This document shows positions 35,835 through 43,589 of a DNA stretch of 64,000 nt, piece after piece. The DNA lies in the NCBI RefSeq assembly GCF_024357955.1, contig NZ_JANEYT010000020.1, forward strand, positions 1 through 64,000, read 5' to 3'. Source of the stretch: Photobacterium pectinilyticum. Lineage in GTDB: Bacteria; Pseudomonadota; Gammaproteobacteria; Enterobacterales; Vibrionaceae. The first letter of the stretch is position 1. Every line of letters starts with the position of its first letter. The notes under the pieces are model-generated. The model saw only the letters and a list, made by a program, of their open reading frames with translations. It was not told where the DNA came from and searched no databases. The position numbers and the translations under genes were made by a program.

Positions 35835-36261
35835 GCTGTTTTGTCAGGGAGGAAATCCGTAATATTAACCCTGTCGGAAGGAACTGACGGAACGGAACAG
35901 GAAATAAACCAAGGATTTGGTTAGTCTCAGGATGAGACCGGTGTACTAGGATGGTATGTCGAACAAGGACTGTGAAGGGATAGCCGAGGAACGGCAAAAT
36001 GGTAAGCAGGACGTTTACCAGTCAGGATGACAAAAGGACCACTTCAGGACGAAGTTAGGGACACCTCCAGGATGGATGTTGAGAGTCAGGACAGGATGGA
36101 CTGGCGGGTCAGGAAGGCCACAGGATCACTTCAGGACGAAGTAAAAAGGACAATGCTGAAGGAATACAGCTGTCAACGGAATGATGCAGGGAGCACCATA
36201 GTAGCGGGATTGCTGCAAGTAAGACCTAAGGGCGCAACGCAAGTTGCGCCCGCTCTTTTTT
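35835..36261 (+). ncRNA. csrB1: CsrB-family sRNA, first copy
   Basis: CsrB RNAs sequester the translational regulator CsrA through many GGA-containing hairpin loops. This roughly 425-nt region has about 30 GGA motifs by my count, many as CAGGA or AGGAT in small hairpin loops (CTTCAGGACGAAG, CTCCAGGATGGAG type). Short blocks are identical to E. coli csrB (GGACACCTCCAGGATGGA; GGTCAGGAAGGCCA), and the 3' part GCAGGGAGCA...AGTAGC is also shared. It ends in a strong terminator and is near syd, as in E. coli. The 5' end is approximate: a poor -10 (TATCTT, 35822-35827) fits an activator-dependent promoter. Confidence 0.93.
36230..36261 (+). terminator. rho-independent terminator of csrB1
   Basis: Perfect 9-bp stem GGGCGCAAC/GTTGCGCCC (36230-36238 with 36243-36251), GCAA tetraloop, then CGCTC and six T. 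Confidence 0.92.
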
Positions 36262-36517
36262 CTGCTTCCCACGATCGTTCCAGATACCCGATCGTTTACT
36301 CTTCGTTTATTCACTTTTCTTTGAAAATACCTCATCGACTGTTGATGTTCGGCGCCAGGTGAGTGAAATACTTTGTCTAGCCTCTATATCACTAAACAAC
36401 CCATGACCTGCCGATCATATTGCTAAACTCGTAATAATTTTTACTATTCTCTGTAATGAAATTGAAATACGGTATTTTACGCTTGCGCAACTTGGTGCAG
36501 ATATGGCCTTGCCTTCT
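36262..36517. other. spacer between csrB1 and the second upstream activating site
   Basis: These 256 bases are AT-rich in the second half and hold no credible gene. An open frame at 36027-36362 only exists because it runs through csrB1. I see no further repeat or hairpin of note. Confidence 0.5.
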
Positions 36518-36535
36518 TGTAAGAGATCGCTTACA
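36518..36535. promoter_or_regulatory. VarA/GacA/UvrY-type upstream activating sequence of csrB2
   Basis: TGTAAGAGATCGCTTACA is a perfect TGTAAG-N6-CTTACA site. It lies about 180 bp before the csrB2 start. An additional half-site TGTAAG follows at 36540-36545. Confidence 0.88.
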
Positions 36536-36670
36536 AAGCTGTAAGAATTGCAAAGATCATCTTTAGATAAAAGAGAAGGGTTTCCTTATTTTATCTATCT
36601 TAATTAAAGACTTAATTGTTTCATTTTTATGGTGAATGATCTATCAAGAGGCATGCTGGAAGATAGTCAA

Positions 36671-36698
36671 TTGTATGAGTGAGCGAAAGGCGTAATAT
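36671..36698 (+). promoter_or_regulatory. csrB2 core promoter
   Basis: TTGTAT (36671-36676) and TAATAT (36693-36698) are spaced by 16 bp; the RNA would start at or near the G of GTCGACAGG (36706), the same first bases as E. coli CsrB. Confidence 0.7.
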
Positions 36699-36705
36699 GG
36701 CCCTT

Positions 36706-37171
36706 GTCGACAGGATAGCGGCGCAGGAACGGGAACGCAGAAGGATTCTGCAAGCCTAGGAAGGGCTGTGCTAACAGGGTTGTTAGCTGACAAGATGTCA
36801 CGGACACGGAATGGATACCGTCGGGGATCAGGAAGATTACCGTCAGGATGAGTAGGACAGCTTTTGGAAAAGCCGGAACACCTCAGGGATTGGGGCTTTA
36901 AGGATAGTGCTCTAGGACAGGGCAAGAGGACAACTTAAGGATAAGTGTCAGGACCCCTTCAGGATGAAGGCATGGACACCGCCAGGAAGGATGAGAGAGT
37001 CGCACAAGGACAACGCGACAGGTAAAGGAGCTACCAAGGACAACCCGGGGATGGGGTTTAGGGATTACCGCTAAGGATTTAGACCAACAAGGATAGTGCA
37101 GGGAGCACCATAGTAGCGGGACTGCTGCATGTAAGACCTAAGGGCGCAACGAAAGTTGCGCCCATTTTTTT
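36706..37171 (+). ncRNA. csrB2: CsrB-family sRNA, second copy
   Basis: A second CsrB-type RNA of about 466 nt with some 33 GGA motifs by my count, again mostly AGGA or GGGA in short hairpins (CTTCAGGATGAAG, CGCACAAGGACAACGCG). Its body differs from csrB1, but its last 65 or so bases, from GCAGGGAGCACC through the terminator, are almost identical to it. The start GTCGACAGG matches E. coli CsrB. Its terminator T-run touches the stop codon of the convergent DUF3301 gene. Confidence 0.93.
37142..37171 (+). terminator. rho-independent terminator of csrB2
   Basis: Stem GGGCGCAAC/GTTGCGCCC (37142-37150 with 37155-37163), GAAA tetraloop and seven T at 37165-37171. Same stem as csrB1 with a different tetraloop. 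Confidence 0.93.
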
Positions 37172-37477
37172 CTACTCCCCTGGCATCCTGTGGGGGGGGA
37201 TATGGATAGTCAGAAGGTGGAATCCTTTCATTACAATATGCCCTTGGTAGGCATCTTGCCCACTGGCGGAAAATTCAAACAGATAAGTGGTATGCCACCC
37301 CCAACGACCGTTGCGATCACGCAGGCGGTGCTCTCCCCGTGCAGTATTAAGCAGTTGTAGCCCTAAATGCTCACAGCGTTGGTTGATAAAATAATTGGCA
37401 CGCTCAGTCTGCCGCCGCTGCTGCCAAAACAGATAGCCAATAATTGCCAGCAGTAAAATACCTAATAGGTTACCCAT
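37172..37477 (-). CDS. DUF3301 family membrane-anchored protein
   Basis: A 101-residue protein with an N-terminal membrane anchor (LLGILLLAIIGYLFW, residues 4-18) followed by the DUF3301 pattern QQRRQTERANYFINQRCEHLGLQLL and RNGRWGWHTTYLFEFSASGQDAYQGHIVMKG (split around residues 55-85). Function is unknown. It lies downstream of the DUF3549 gene on the same strand with a 53-bp gap, a pair typical for vibrios, and ends exactly where the csrB2 terminator ends. Confidence 0.82.
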   Translation of the reverse strand: MGNLLGILLLAIIGYLFWQQRRQTERANYFINQRCEHLGLQLLNTARGEHRLRDRNGRWGWHTTYLFEFSASGQDAYQGHIVMKGFHLLTIHIPPHRMPGE

Positions 37478-37530
37478 TTCTTATCATGACTCCATTACAT
37501 CCTTGTGTCCCCGGTTTTTCGGCCGAGATA

Positions 37531-38577
37531 CTATTGTTGTGGGCTTCGGGCATGCTGCTGAAGCTTGGTAATCGCCTCAACCAGTGCTGGATCAGCTTGT
37601 CCGTGTAGTACCTGCAGCATAATGCCACGCAGCATTGGCAGCATCACCAAATCGGCAAATAGCTGGTTGAATAAGGCTTGCTCACCCGTTTCAGCGAGGC
37701 GTAATAGGAAGATACTCGCTATTTTGGGATCGGCCAGACCATTCCAGCAACGTCCGGCAATCGCAACCAGGACCTCAGGGTGGCAAAGCTTTGGTTGAGC
37801 TAGCAAGCGCTCAAGCTGCTGGCGAAGCTGGGCGGTTTCAGCGCCGGAGAGGGCGCGGATCAAAGCAGCGACGAGGAACAAATCAGGTGTGTCGACTGCT
37901 GTTTCTTCATCAATTTTCTCGGCAAGACGAGTAGCCAGTGGTTCCGGTAGCTGGCAATGTTCCAAGCAGCCGAGCAAAGCATAAAGCGGGGTCAGAGGTA
38001 GGTTGCTGGCGGCTTTGCGTAGCAACGTGGCATTGTTTTCCTGCTTGATACGGGCGCAGACATCGGCTAAGCCTTGCAGGCCAACACCCTGCCATTTATC
38101 CCAGCCTTGTTCACCGGTGAGGTAATGTTGGGCATGCTCGTAGTACTGGCTGGCAGACAAAGAAAGTTGGCTGCGCAACTGAGCATGGAAGATCGCCATT
38201 TTGTCATCGCTTGGTTTGAAGGTATACGGATTGGCCGCTAGCTTTGCCTGCTCTTCTTCCGTCGGGGTGCTATTGAGCGTTGCTCCCATGGCTTCGATAA
38301 CGTATTTGATGAAATCACCGACGGCTGCTTGTTTTAACAGGCCGCGTTCATCGAGCGGTAAGCGCAGAAACCAGATCCACGGTGGGTTGCCAGCTTGCCA
38401 GAATGAGATAGACAGGTGGGCATGCTGCTGCAAGGGCCATGGATATGGCTGGCGGTTGTCCTCTACGGCCTTGAATTGCGCTACGTCGATCTCACTGACC
38501 CGACGGCCAAGGTCGAAAATCTTGTATTGGCATCCGGCATTGTCTAAGAGTTGGGTAAGGGTATGAAAATTATCCAT
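37531..38577 (-). CDS. DUF3549 family protein
   Basis: A 348-residue soluble, helical protein without signal or catalytic motif. The N-terminal part (LTQLLDNAGCQYKIFDLGRRV; QPYPWPLQQHAHLSISFWQ) and HEAT-like Ala/Leu-rich C-terminal half (about residues 165-340) match what I remember of DUF3549, a family of marine gammaproteobacteria. Its role is unknown. It is divergent from yqcC-truC and precedes the DUF3301 gene on its strand. Confidence 0.78.
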   Translation of the reverse strand: MDNFHTLTQLLDNAGCQYKIFDLGRRVSEIDVAQFKAVEDNRQPYPWPLQQHAHLSISFWQAGNPPWIWFLRLPLDERGLLKQAAVGDFIKYVIEAMGATLNSTPTEEEQAKLAANPYTFKPSDDKMAIFHAQLRSQLSLSASQYYEHAQHYLTGEQGWDKWQGVGLQGLADVCARIKQENNATLLRKAASNLPLTPLYALLGCLEHCQLPEPLATRLAEKIDEETAVDTPDLFLVAALIRALSGAETAQLRQQLERLLAQPKLCHPEVLVAIAGRCWNGLADPKIASIFLLRLAETGEQALFNQLFADLVMLPMLRGIMLQVLHGQADPALVEAITKLQQHARSPQQ

Positions 38578-38688
38578 GGGCAGTCTCAGCGCTCCTCAAT
38601 CAAGGAGAACGAGTATATACCCAAACTTCATGGAGGTGGTATCCTTCGCCCCTTATCAAAATAACATTCATCATTTAGAGGTTCCGTG

Positions 38689-39009
38689 ATGGATAAACCC
38701 CGTCATTGCCAGCTGTTGCTGGATAGGCTAACCACGGTATTGCAAACGCATGAACACTGGGACGTTGAACGGCCACCGGTTGAGGCGCTGAACAGTAATC
38801 AGCCGTTTGCCATTGACACCCTGCGCTGCGAGCAATGGTTGCAGTGGATATTTATCCCCAAGTTGAATCACATGCTTGCCATGAAGATGGCGTTGCCAGC
38901 GGCATTTGAAATTTCCCCTTATGTTGAGGAAGCGATGAAGGAAGCCAAGGGCTACCGGGCTATCTTGGCTGTGACTCGTGAGCTTGACCAATTATTTAAG
39001 AGTGAATAA
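38689..39009 (+). CDS. yqcC: YqcC family protein
   Basis: A 106-residue soluble protein with the YqcC core WERPPVEAL-like start (VERPPVEALNSNQPFAIDTL, residues 26-45) and FEQWLQWIFIPK-like WLQWIFIPKLNHML. The family has no proven function but is conserved beside truC; the two are separated here by only 2 bp, suggesting coupling. ATG 38689 has GAGG seven bases upstream. Confidence 0.88.
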   Translation: MDKPRHCQLLLDRLTTVLQTHEHWDVERPPVEALNSNQPFAIDTLRCEQWLQWIFIPKLNHMLAMKMALPAAFEISPYVEEAMKEAKGYRAILAVTRELDQLFKSE

Positions 39010-39011
39010 CG

Positions 39012-39764
39012 ATGGAACTCGAAATCCTTTACCGCGATGAATACCTGGTCGCCGTGAATAAACCAGCCGGTATGCTGGTACATCGTTCTTGGCTTGACCG
39101 CCATGAAACGGTATTTGTCATGCAGACCCTGCGCGACCAAATCGGCCAGCATGTGTTCCCGTTGCATCGTTTGGATAGACCAACATCCGGCGTATTGCTG
39201 TTTGCCCTTTCGAGTGAAACCGCATCATTGATGATGCCACTGTTCGCCGGACGGGATGTGAAGAAGACCTACCATGCTGTGGTGCGTGGCTGGGTGAAGG
39301 AAGCGGCGGTATTGGATTACCCACTCAAGGAAGAGCTGGATAAGATTGCCGATAAAAATGCCGATAAAGACAAAGAAGCCCAGTCGGCGATCACCGCGTA
39401 TGCGCCTCTAGCAAATGTGGAAACCCAGATCCCGGTTGGCCGCTATGCGACCAGTCGTTACTGTTTGGTCGAAATGAAACCTGAGACAGGCCGTAAGCAT
39501 CAGCTGCGTCGTCATATGCACCACCTGAGCCACCATATTATTGGCGATGTTAACCACGGTGACGGCCGCCATAACCGGATGTTCCGTGAAAACTATGACT
39601 GTCGCCGATTGATGCTTCATGCCTCACGGTTGCAGCTTCAGCATCCCCTAACGGGCGAACAGCTGGATATCCGCGCAGGCGTCGATGAGTCATGGATGCG
39701 GGTCATGGATGCCTTCGGCTGGCAGGCTGCTTTGATGGCGCCAGCCTCTAGTAACTTCAAATAG
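39012..39764 (+). CDS. truC: tRNA pseudouridine(65) synthase
   Basis: TruC forms pseudouridine at position 65 in the T-stem of certain tRNAs. The 250-residue RluA-family protein carries the catalytic Asp55 in HRLDRPTSGVLLF, an N-terminal YLVAVNKPAGMLVHRSW block and the C-terminal ETGRKHQLRRHMHHLSHHIIGD block (around residues 157-178). It follows yqcC by 2 bp and precedes the flavodoxin gene, the same order as E. coli yqcC-truC-yqcA. Confidence 0.95.
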   Translation: MELEILYRDEYLVAVNKPAGMLVHRSWLDRHETVFVMQTLRDQIGQHVFPLHRLDRPTSGVLLFALSSETASLMMPLFAGRDVKKTYHAVVRGWVKEAAVLDYPLKEELDKIADKNADKDKEAQSAITAYAPLANVETQIPVGRYATSRYCLVEMKPETGRKHQLRRHMHHLSHHIIGDVNHGDGRHNRMFRENYDCRRLMLHASRLQLQHPLTGEQLDIRAGVDESWMRVMDAFGWQAALMAPASSNFK

Positions 39765-39836
39765 TCAATAAACTTGCATCTAACCGCTTAAAAGACCACA
39801 TTTAATGGGTAACTAGAACACAAAGGATGGTGTTGG

Positions 39837-40301
39837 ATGATGGCTAAAATAGGTGTATTTGTCGGCTCGGTATTCGGCGGAGCGGAAGAGGTTGCAGAAG
39901 AGGTGGTGCGCTACCTGGTTAAGGCTGGCCACAAGGTTGAATTGTTTTTGGAGCCGACACTGGATGAGTTCCTCGGTTACCAACAAGAGCTGGCATTAGT
40001 GGTGTCTTCGACCACGGGGCAAGGGGAGATCCCCGATAATTTGCTACCGCTCTACCAATCGCTCAATGACTCCTTTCCGCTGATGCCCCAGCTTCGCTAC
40101 GGCGTAATTGCACTGGGTGATTCGAGCTACGGTGAAGATCGTTTTTGTGGGGGCGGGCGCCAGTTTGATGAGCTGTTGGTTCAGTTGCAGGCCAAGCCAT
40201 TGACGGAGCGGTTGGATGTAGATGCTTGTGTTAACTTTGACGCGCTGGAAGTTGCTATGCCTTGGCTTGAGGGCTGGGCCAAGCAAGTTGATGCGACTTA
40301 A
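39837..40301 (+). CDS. yqcA: flavodoxin YqcA
   Basis: A 154-residue short-chain flavodoxin that should bind FMN and carry electrons, like E. coli YqcA/MioC. FMN-binding loops are visible: GSVFGGAEEVAEEV for the phosphate loop (about residues 11-24), SSTTGQGEIPDN (57-68) and LGDSSYGEDRFCGGGRQFDELL (about 91-112). Two adjacent ATG codons (39837 and 39840) could start it. In enteric bacteria YqcA acts next to TruC in the same operon, but the partner enzyme is not settled. Confidence 0.92.
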   Translation: MMAKIGVFVGSVFGGAEEVAEEVVRYLVKAGHKVELFLEPTLDEFLGYQQELALVVSSTTGQGEIPDNLLPLYQSLNDSFPLMPQLRYGVIALGDSSYGEDRFCGGGRQFDELLVQLQAKPLTERLDVDACVNFDALEVAMPWLEGWAKQVDAT

Positions 40302-40374
40302 TTTACATTCGAGTTAACATGCTTGTCGAGATTGGAGCCCTTAATTGGACTCCATGTATATCAGTAGAAAGGGA

Positions 40375-40755
40375 TCACTTAAGCTTTTCTAGATCAGCCT
40401 CGATCTCGGCGATCTTGTGACTGACCACTTGCTCTAGGTGGCGCAGGTCACCAAGGATCTTCTTCTTAATATCAACTTCACTGTGCTTTTTGTTGGTGAT
40501 GCGATCAAGCTCATCGATGATAAACGTCAGAGTGCGGTTGATCTCCGTTACTTCTTTGTACTCCCGGCTTCCGCTGTTTACCATGACGGTTTTACGTTGA
40601 CGGGGAAATTTGAACTTCACGCTTTTGGCAAATAGCCCGCCTTTTTGCTTAGCAAAGTAGATTTTTAATATGTCATTGGCGGCTTCCTGCCGCAGGCTGT
40701 AGCGTTCAATCGTTTCCGGCTTTTCAATGCCGATGGCTGTGAGGTTGGGGTACAT
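40375..40755 (-). CDS. yaeH: UPF0325/DUF3461 family protein YaeH
   Basis: A 126-residue soluble protein that agrees with E. coli YaeH along its full length: [40 protein letters not shown] and the C-terminal [25 protein letters not shown]. The C-terminal helix is likely a coiled coil. The function is unknown. It lies downstream of glnD on the same strand. Confidence 0.93.
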   Translation of the reverse strand: MYPNLTAIGIEKPETIERYSLRQEAANDILKIYFAKQKGGLFAKSVKFKFPRQRKTVMVNSGSREYKEVTEINRTLTFIIDELDRITNKKHSEVDIKKKILGDLRHLEQVVSHKIAEIEADLEKLK

Positions 40756-40812
40756 ACTGGCCTCGTGCTTCTGTTGTTATTGGTGTTGTTGCTGCTCTTG
40801 TTGTTGGCTTGG

Positions 40813-40845
40813 CAACGGGAGTAACTGCAGCTAGTTCTCCCGTTG
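40813..40845. repeat. inverted repeat between glnD and yaeH
   Basis: CAACGGGAG (40813-40821) pairs with CTCCCGTTG (40837-40845), with an inner AACT/AGTT. No T-run follows on the glnD strand, so termination is uncertain. Confidence 0.4.
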
Positions 40846-40852
40846 TCTTTTG

Positions 40853-43471
40853 CTATTGTTTTTCTAGCCGCTCTATCAGCGCATCCCTCAGCTGTACTTG
40901 TTGCTCTTCGCTAAGTTGTTCGCCGTCTTTATTGGTGACGATGAAAAAATCTTCTGCTCGTTCACCGATGGTGGTGATTTTGGCGGCTTGCAAGCTGATA
41001 TGCTGACGGGCAAACACCGAGCCGACTCGGGCCAATAACCCCGGCATATCCAGTGCGACTAGCTCTATCATGGTTTTCTTGCCTGATTTTGTTGGCAGGA
41101 AGTCGACCTTGGTTTTGACGTTGAAGTGCTGCAATTTGTAGGGCGGACGTTTCTTCTTACGATCTGATTTCATGTGCGTGAGGGCGTTGATCAGTGCCCG
41201 ACGCACCGTTTGGTGGCGGCTTTCACTCAGGGCCTTACCGGTAGGATCAAGTACCATGAAGGTATCGAGGGCAAAGCCATCCTTGCTGGTCATGACCTGG
41301 GCATCGTGAACACTGAGATTTTTCTTGTCCAGCTCGGAGACAACGATAGCAAATAGTTTTGTTTTGTCGCGACAGTAAACAAAGACTTCAGTACCGCCAC
41401 GGGTCGGCTTTTGGCTGATCAAGATCAGAGGCTTGCTGTGATCCTCATGCTTGAGAATAGCCTCGGCATGCCAGGCGATTTGCTTGTGGGTATGACGCAG
41501 AAAATAGTCAGCCTTGAAGCGCTGCCATAACACTTCGATATCGCGAGGCGCAAACCCCTCGCTCCGCAGCAGGGCTGAAGCCATCTGTTGGTTGTGGCGG
41601 ATCCGCTCACGAATATCGGGCGGGTTTTCCAGCCCGCGGCGCAGGGCTTTCTGGGTCGAGTAATACAGTTCGGCCAGTAGGGTGCGCTTCCAGCTGTTCC
41701 ACAATTCCTGATTGGTAGCGCAGATATCTGCCACAGTGAGGCAGACCAGGTGATCGAGCCGTTCTTCGTCACGGACTTCCTTGGCAAACTCGGTGATCAC
41801 TTCCGGGTCGTAGATATCACGACGCTGGGCGGTGACCGACATCAGCAAGTGCTGGTTGACCAGCCATTTGACCAGATTGGCCTCGGGTTTGGACAAGCCG
41901 TGCTGAAGGCAGAAATCGTAGGCATCAACGCCACCGAGCTCAGAGTGATCGCCGCCGCGTCCTTTGGCTATGTCATGGAATATGGCTGCGAGTAGGAGGA
42001 TCTCTTTCTTGGCAACCCGAGGATACACTTCGCAGCATATCGGGTGTCGATCCTGGTTAATCGGATCGTTGAATTTGTTGAGGTTCTTGAGCAGCCTGAC
42101 GGTATGCTCATCGACGGTATAGACATGGAACAGGTCAAACTGCATTTGACCGACAATCTGGCTCCACTGTGGCAGGTAGGCTGATAGCACACCATGGCGA
42201 TGCATCAGGCGGAAGGCCTTTTGCAGGCAGTTTGGTTGACGAACCAGCTCCATGAATTTATCCCGCGCAGCTGGGATTTCAATCAGAAAACGGTTAAGTC
42301 GGCGGCGGGCGGTACGCAGTTGTCGCAGGGTCGGGGCGGCAATCCCTTCAATCTGTGAGTTACGGGCAACATGCAGGAACATATCGAGGATGGTTTCCGG
42401 CCTCGCTTGGAATAGCGCCGGTTTTGTTGCCTCGATAAGGTGGCCACGTAGCTGGAAATCGTCATCAAGTGCGATTGCATCGGGGGCTGTGCCCTTATTC
42501 AGAATTGCCTGATCAAACAGCTGCAGTAACATCTTGTTGAGCTCGGCAACACGGCGCAGGGTACGGTAGAAATCTTTCATCATCATTTCGACCCCGCGGT
42601 TGCCCTCACCTTGGTAGCCCAGCAACTCTGCCACCGAGGCTTGGTGGCCGAAGGTCAGGCGGTTGTCATAGCGACGTAATTCGCTGTGGAGGGCAAAGCG
42701 GATCCGCCACAACGAGTCTTGGCATTCGACCAGCTCACGGTATTCGGCATCGGTCAGAAAGCCAAAGCGACTCATTTCGAGCAGGCTAGTGGCCCCGAAA
42801 TGGCGGCGTGCTACCCAGCTCAAGGTATGGATGTCGCGCAGGCCTCCCGGACTCGATTTGATGTCAGGTTCAAGGTTATAGGTGGTGTCGTGATAGCGGG
42901 CATGGCGGGTTTTCTGTTCGTCCAGCTTGGCTTGGTAGAATTGCTCGCTGGGCCAGAAATTACCATCATTAAGCCGCTCTTCCAGCTGCTGGTAGGTATC
43001 TTGATTGCCACAAAGCCAGCGTGACTCTTGCAGATTGGTTGCCACTGTCAGATCATCAAGGCCAATCGTTATGCACTCATCAATTGTACGAACGCTGTGG
43101 CCGACATCGAGCTTGAGATCCCACAGCAGGGTGAGGAAAGCGCTGACCGTGCTACCGGTGTCATCGTCAATTGGTGCTTGGCTGAGGATAAGGATGTCGA
43201 CATCCGACAGGGGATGTAATTCGCCACGCCCATAACCACCGACGGCAATTAGGGATAGCGTCGGGTGATCGGCTAGGCCAAAGTGCTGCCATAATCGGTC
43301 GAGTAGGTGGTCGGTATAGCGTGATCGGGCTTCGACCAAATTCGTTACCGGGGTATGGGCCAGAAACTGGGCCTTTTGGCTGGCGGTAAACTGCTCCAGC
43401 TCTTGGCGGAGCTGCTCTGGCGCCATTGGGTCAACCTGCTCGGTTGTTGGGTGAGAAATAGGATCTGTCAT
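40853..43471 (-). CDS. glnD: bifunctional uridylyltransferase/uridylyl-removing enzyme GlnD
   Basis: GlnD senses glutamine and uridylylates or deuridylylates the PII proteins, the first step of nitrogen control. The 872-residue protein has the nucleotidyltransferase signature GGYGRGELHPLSDVDIL (residues 78-94), a central HD domain with FHDIAKGRGGDHS (around 505-517), and two C-terminal ACT domains (TEVFVYCRDKTKLFAIV; IELVALDMPGLLARVGSVFA). The complete domain set and length match the family. map lies upstream on the same strand but behind its own terminator. Confidence 0.96.
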   Translation of the reverse strand: MTDPISHPTTEQVDPMAPEQLRQELEQFTASQKAQFLAHTPVTNLVEARSRYTDHLLDRLWQHFGLADHPTLSLIAVGGYGRGELHPLSDVDILILSQAPIDDDTGSTVSAFLTLLWDLKLDVGHSVRTIDECITIGLDDLTVATNLQESRWLCGNQDTYQQLEERLNDGNFWPSEQFYQAKLDEQKTRHARYHDTTYNLEPDIKSSPGGLRDIHTLSWVARRHFGATSLLEMSRFGFLTDAEYRELVECQDSLWRIRFALHSELRRYDNRLTFGHQASVAELLGYQGEGNRGVEMMMKDFYRTLRRVAELNKMLLQLFDQAILNKGTAPDAIALDDDFQLRGHLIEATKPALFQARPETILDMFLHVARNSQIEGIAAPTLRQLRTARRRLNRFLIEIPAARDKFMELVRQPNCLQKAFRLMHRHGVLSAYLPQWSQIVGQMQFDLFHVYTVDEHTVRLLKNLNKFNDPINQDRHPICCEVYPRVAKKEILLLAAIFHDIAKGRGGDHSELGGVDAYDFCLQHGLSKPEANLVKWLVNQHLLMSVTAQRRDIYDPEVITEFAKEVRDEERLDHLVCLTVADICATNQELWNSWKRTLLAELYYSTQKALRRGLENPPDIRERIRHNQQMASALLRSEGFAPRDIEVLWQRFKADYFLRHTHKQIAWHAEAILKHEDHSKPLILISQKPTRGGTEVFVYCRDKTKLFAIVVSELDKKNLSVHDAQVMTSKDGFALDTFMVLDPTGKALSESRHQTVRRALINALTHMKSDRKKKRPPYKLQHFNVKTKVDFLPTKSGKKTMIELVALDMPGLLARVGSVFARQHISLQAAKITTIGERAEDFFIVTNKDGEQLSEEQQVQLRDALIERLEKQ

Positions 43472-43532
43472 TGCCGTCCATGCATAGTCAATACTCTTGA
43501 TATAACCCTATCACGGTCGGGACTGATAGCAA

Positions 43533-43558
43533 TAAAAAAGCCGACCCAAAGGCCGGCT
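43533..43558 (-). terminator. rho-independent terminator of map
   Basis: An 8-bp stem with one G-U pair (43539-43546 with 43551-43558), 4-nt loop, and T-run on the minus strand from the A-tract 43534-43539. It lies between map and glnD. Confidence 0.85.
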
Positions 43559-43589
43559 CAGAGGATCTTCAGTCATGCTAAAGCGTGAC

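Noticed and set aside
36027-36362. 111-residue open frame on the plus strand
   Set aside because: It runs through csrB1 and its terminator, has no ribosome site and no familiar protein features.
36644-36925. 93-residue open frame on the minus strand
   Set aside because: It is antisense to the csrB2 promoter and body and has no coding support.
35835-37171. Dense short repeats that look like a CRISPR array or minisatellite
   Set aside because: The repeats are short GGA hairpins of varying context and spacing, with no constant repeat and spacer lengths; they fit CsrB RNAs.
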